From Streptomyces sp. ISL-96 (GTDB lineage Bacteria > Actinomycetota > Actinomycetes > Streptomycetales > Streptomycetaceae), in NCBI RefSeq assembly GCF_018614035.1, contig NZ_JAGGPA010000086.1, positions 1 to 64,000 on the forward strand: 64,000 nucleotides of DNA, written 5' to 3'. Below are positions 62,412 through 64,000 of this stretch, piece by piece. The notes beneath the pieces were generated by a model, which worked only from the letters and a program-made list of their open reading frames with translations, ran no database searches and was not told where the DNA came from. Position 1 is the first letter of the stretch, and the number at the start of each line of letters is the position of its first letter. The translations under genes were made by a program, and so were the position numbers.

Positions 62412-63902
62412 ATGACAGAGGACAGTCCGGCGGCGTACGACAACATCCCGGACGACCAGGACGCCACCCAGACGTTCGGCCCCGGCATCGACCCCGACCG
62501 CATGGCCGTCTGCCTGAGCGTGCTCGACGAGCTCGACAAGCTGGATGTCGACCACCCCGACGCCATCGCCGTACGCCGCGCCACCGCCGGGATCTACCGC
62601 ACCGTGAAGCAGCGCCGCCGCCAGGAGCGCCGTGCCGCGAAGACCGCCCACGACAGGGCTGTCACCCACGCCACCGCCACCGGCTCCGCCGAGCGCATCG
62701 ACGACGAGACCCAGGGTGTCCTGCCGTCCTCCTCGGCCACCGCCGAGATCGCGGGCATACTCCAGCGCCCGCGCTCCTGCTACATCTGCAAGACCCGTTA
62801 CGTCGAGGTCGACGCCTTCTACCACCAGCTGTGCCAGCCCTGCGCCGCCGAGAACCGCTCCCGCCGCGACGCCCGCACCGACCTGACCGGCAAGCGCGCC
62901 CTCCTCACCGGCGGCCGCGCCAAGATCGGCATGTACATCGCGCTGCGGCTGCTGCGCGACGGCGCGCACACCACCATCACCACGCGCTTCCCGAACGACG
63001 CGATCCGCCGCTTCAAAGCGATGCCGGACAGCGACGAGTGGATCAACCGCCTCAAGATCGTCGGCATCGACCTGCGCGATCCGGCCCAGGTCGTCGCGCT
63101 CGCCGACTCGGTCGCGGCGGAGGGCCCGCTCGACATCCTGATCAACAACGCCGCCCAGACCGTACGCCGCTCCCCGCGCGCGTACAGCGAGCTGATCGGC
63201 GCCGAGTCCGCCCCGCTGCCGGCCGGTGAGCTCCCGGCCGCCGAGGTCATCGGCGCCTTCGGCTCCGGCGCTCAGCTCGCTCTGCCCACGGCCCGCCCCG
63301 AGGGCCTCACCGCCCAGCAGGTCACCGACCTGGCGCTGGTCACGGGCTCGACGTCGCTCGCCAGGATCGAGGCGGGCACCGCGATCGACGCGGGCGGGCT
63401 CGTACCGGACCTGGACGACACGAACAGCTGGATCCAGACGGTTTCCGAGGTCGACCCGGTCGAGCTGCTCGAAGTACAGCTGTGCAACTCGACGGCGCCA
63501 TTCATCCTGATCAGCAGGTTGCGCCCGGCGATGGCCGCGGCCGCCGCCAAGCGCAAGTACGTCGTGAACGTCTCCGCGATGGAAGGCGTCTTCAGCCGCG
63601 GCTACAAGGGCGCGGGTCACCCGCACACCAACATGGCCAAGGCCGCGCTGAACATGCTCACCCGTACCAGCGCCCAGGAGATGCTGGAGACCGACGGCAT
63701 CCTGATGACCGCCGTCGACACCGGCTGGATCACCGACGAGCGCCCGCACCCGGACAAGATGCGGCTCGCCGAGGAGGGCTTCCACGCCCCGCTCGACCTG
63801 ATCGACGGCGCGGCCCGCGTCTACGACCCGATCGTGCGCGGCGAGGACGGCGAAGACCTCTTCGGCGTCTTCCTCAAGGACTACGCACCCGCCAACTGGT
63901 AG
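62412..63902 (+). CDS. Zinc-ribbon/SDR fusion protein lacking the catalytic Tyr
   Basis: The 496-residue protein has a charged N-terminal domain. A two-CxxC zinc-ribbon-like element follows at about residues 120-145 (CYICKTRYVEVDAFYHQLCQPC, in parts). Then comes an SDR fold with the dinucleotide motif LLTGGRAKIGMYIA and NNAAQT. The classic YxxxK active site reads TNMAK (HPHTNMAKAALNML), so Tyr is Thr here. The last part ends EDLFGVFLKDYAPANW. It is probably NAD(P)-binding but its reaction is unclear. ATG 62412 is used; GTG 62406 is in frame. It follows glgC with a hairpin-rich gap of about 150 bases. Confidence 0.85.
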   Translation: MTEDSPAAYDNIPDDQDATQTFGPGIDPDRMAVCLSVLDELDKLDVDHPDAIAVRRATAGIYRTVKQRRRQERRAAKTAHDRAVTHATATGSAERIDDETQGVLPSSSATAEIAGILQRPRSCYICKTRYVEVDAFYHQLCQPCAAENRSRRDARTDLTGKRALLTGGRAKIGMYIALRLLRDGAHTTITTRFPNDAIRRFKAMPDSDEWINRLKIVGIDLRDPAQVVALADSVAAEGPLDILINNAAQTVRRSPRAYSELIGAESAPLPAGELPAAEVIGAFGSGAQLALPTARPEGLTAQQVTDLALVTGSTSLARIEAGTAIDAGGLVPDLDDTNSWIQTVSEVDPVELLEVQLCNSTAPFILISRLRPAMAAAAAKRKYVVNVSAMEGVFSRGYKGAGHPHTNMAKAALNMLTRTSAQEMLETDGILMTAVDTGWITDERPHPDKMRLAEEGFHAPLDLIDGAARVYDPIVRGEDGEDLFGVFLKDYAPANW

Positions 63903-63924
63903 GAAGCGGACGCTGGTTCACCGG

Positions 63925-63968
63925 TCCGGTGCGTGACGCCCGAGGAGGCGGCTTACGCACCGGATTTG
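63925..63968 (+). terminator. Hairpin terminator after the SDR gene
   Basis: TCCGGTGCGT (63925-63934) pairs perfectly with ACGCACCGGA (63955-63964), followed by TTTG. It ends the SDR transcript; nothing else is seen in the last 100 bases. Confidence 0.75.
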
Positions 63969-64000
63969 TGCGTTGTCGCCACGAACGCGAGGGCGCGCGG

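Overview
The window is high-GC actinobacterial DNA and looks like a Streptomyces chromosome. The evidence is a HrdB-type principal sigma factor with its long Ala/Lys-rich N-terminus, two conservons (CvnABCD), a large ATPase-LuxR regulator, an Rpf/LysM/M23 cell-wall hydrolase, ALF-repeat secreted proteins and overwhelmingly G/C third codon positions.

Layout. 0-7 kb: a XRE-TetR fusion regulator, a class I terpene synthase, and a conservon running to the left that ends in a CYP157-like P450 with no EXXR motif. 7-12 kb: DUF350 protein, small membrane protein, hrdB, cobalamin genes cobK and cobF, a DUF309 gene and tRNA-Pro(GGG). 12-22 kb: two adjacent SpoIIE-type phosphatases with sensor domains, a 976-residue LuxR regulator and a secreted subtilase. 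22-26 kb: a DoxX protein, a broken DUF998 gene and a PHP-type family X DNA polymerase. 26-40 kb: a second conservon with a GAF protein, an acyl-CoA dehydrogenase, a DyP peroxidase beside a gutted catalase-like gene, and a TetR-controlled aromatic/ketoacid operon (VOC dioxygenase, flavin hydroxylase, acetoacetyl-CoA synthetase, DoxX). 40-54 kb: a decayed secreted-protein gene, an XRE/ImmA-IrrE/membrane-protein operon, a 1122-residue ALF-repeat exported protein facing a small secreted protein and a trypsin-like pseudoprotease with a beta-propeller-like tail, then a heavily frameshifted STAND-type ATPase. 54-64 kb: panD, a Pro-rich mini-protein, 6-phosphogluconate dehydrogenase, an RpfD-like hydrolase, a drug/metabolite exporter, an FhuF-like Fe-S protein, glgA, glgC and an unusual SDR protein.

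The most interesting structure is a repeated copy of the 5' end of panD. The promoter/leader and first codons of the real gene (54103-54205) recur at about 40445-40549 with nearly the same internal spacing and a stop after 10 codons. A shortened version lies at 25751-25811, and a partial one lies just upstream of panD at 54034-54094. The copies bracket about 28 kb of accessory DNA. My reading is that panD is a repeated integration or recombination site and that polX, panD and gnd were once close together. No integrase is visible, so this is an inference.

A second pattern is gene damage in and beside this block. The acetoacetyl-CoA synthetase lacks its ATP-binding P-loop, the catalase-like gene has lost its middle, the DUF998 gene has lost a segment and its frame, the VOC/flavin hydroxylase junction looks fused, and two more genes are frameshifted. 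Either this is real decay of islands, or the assembly has local indel errors; raw reads would decide.
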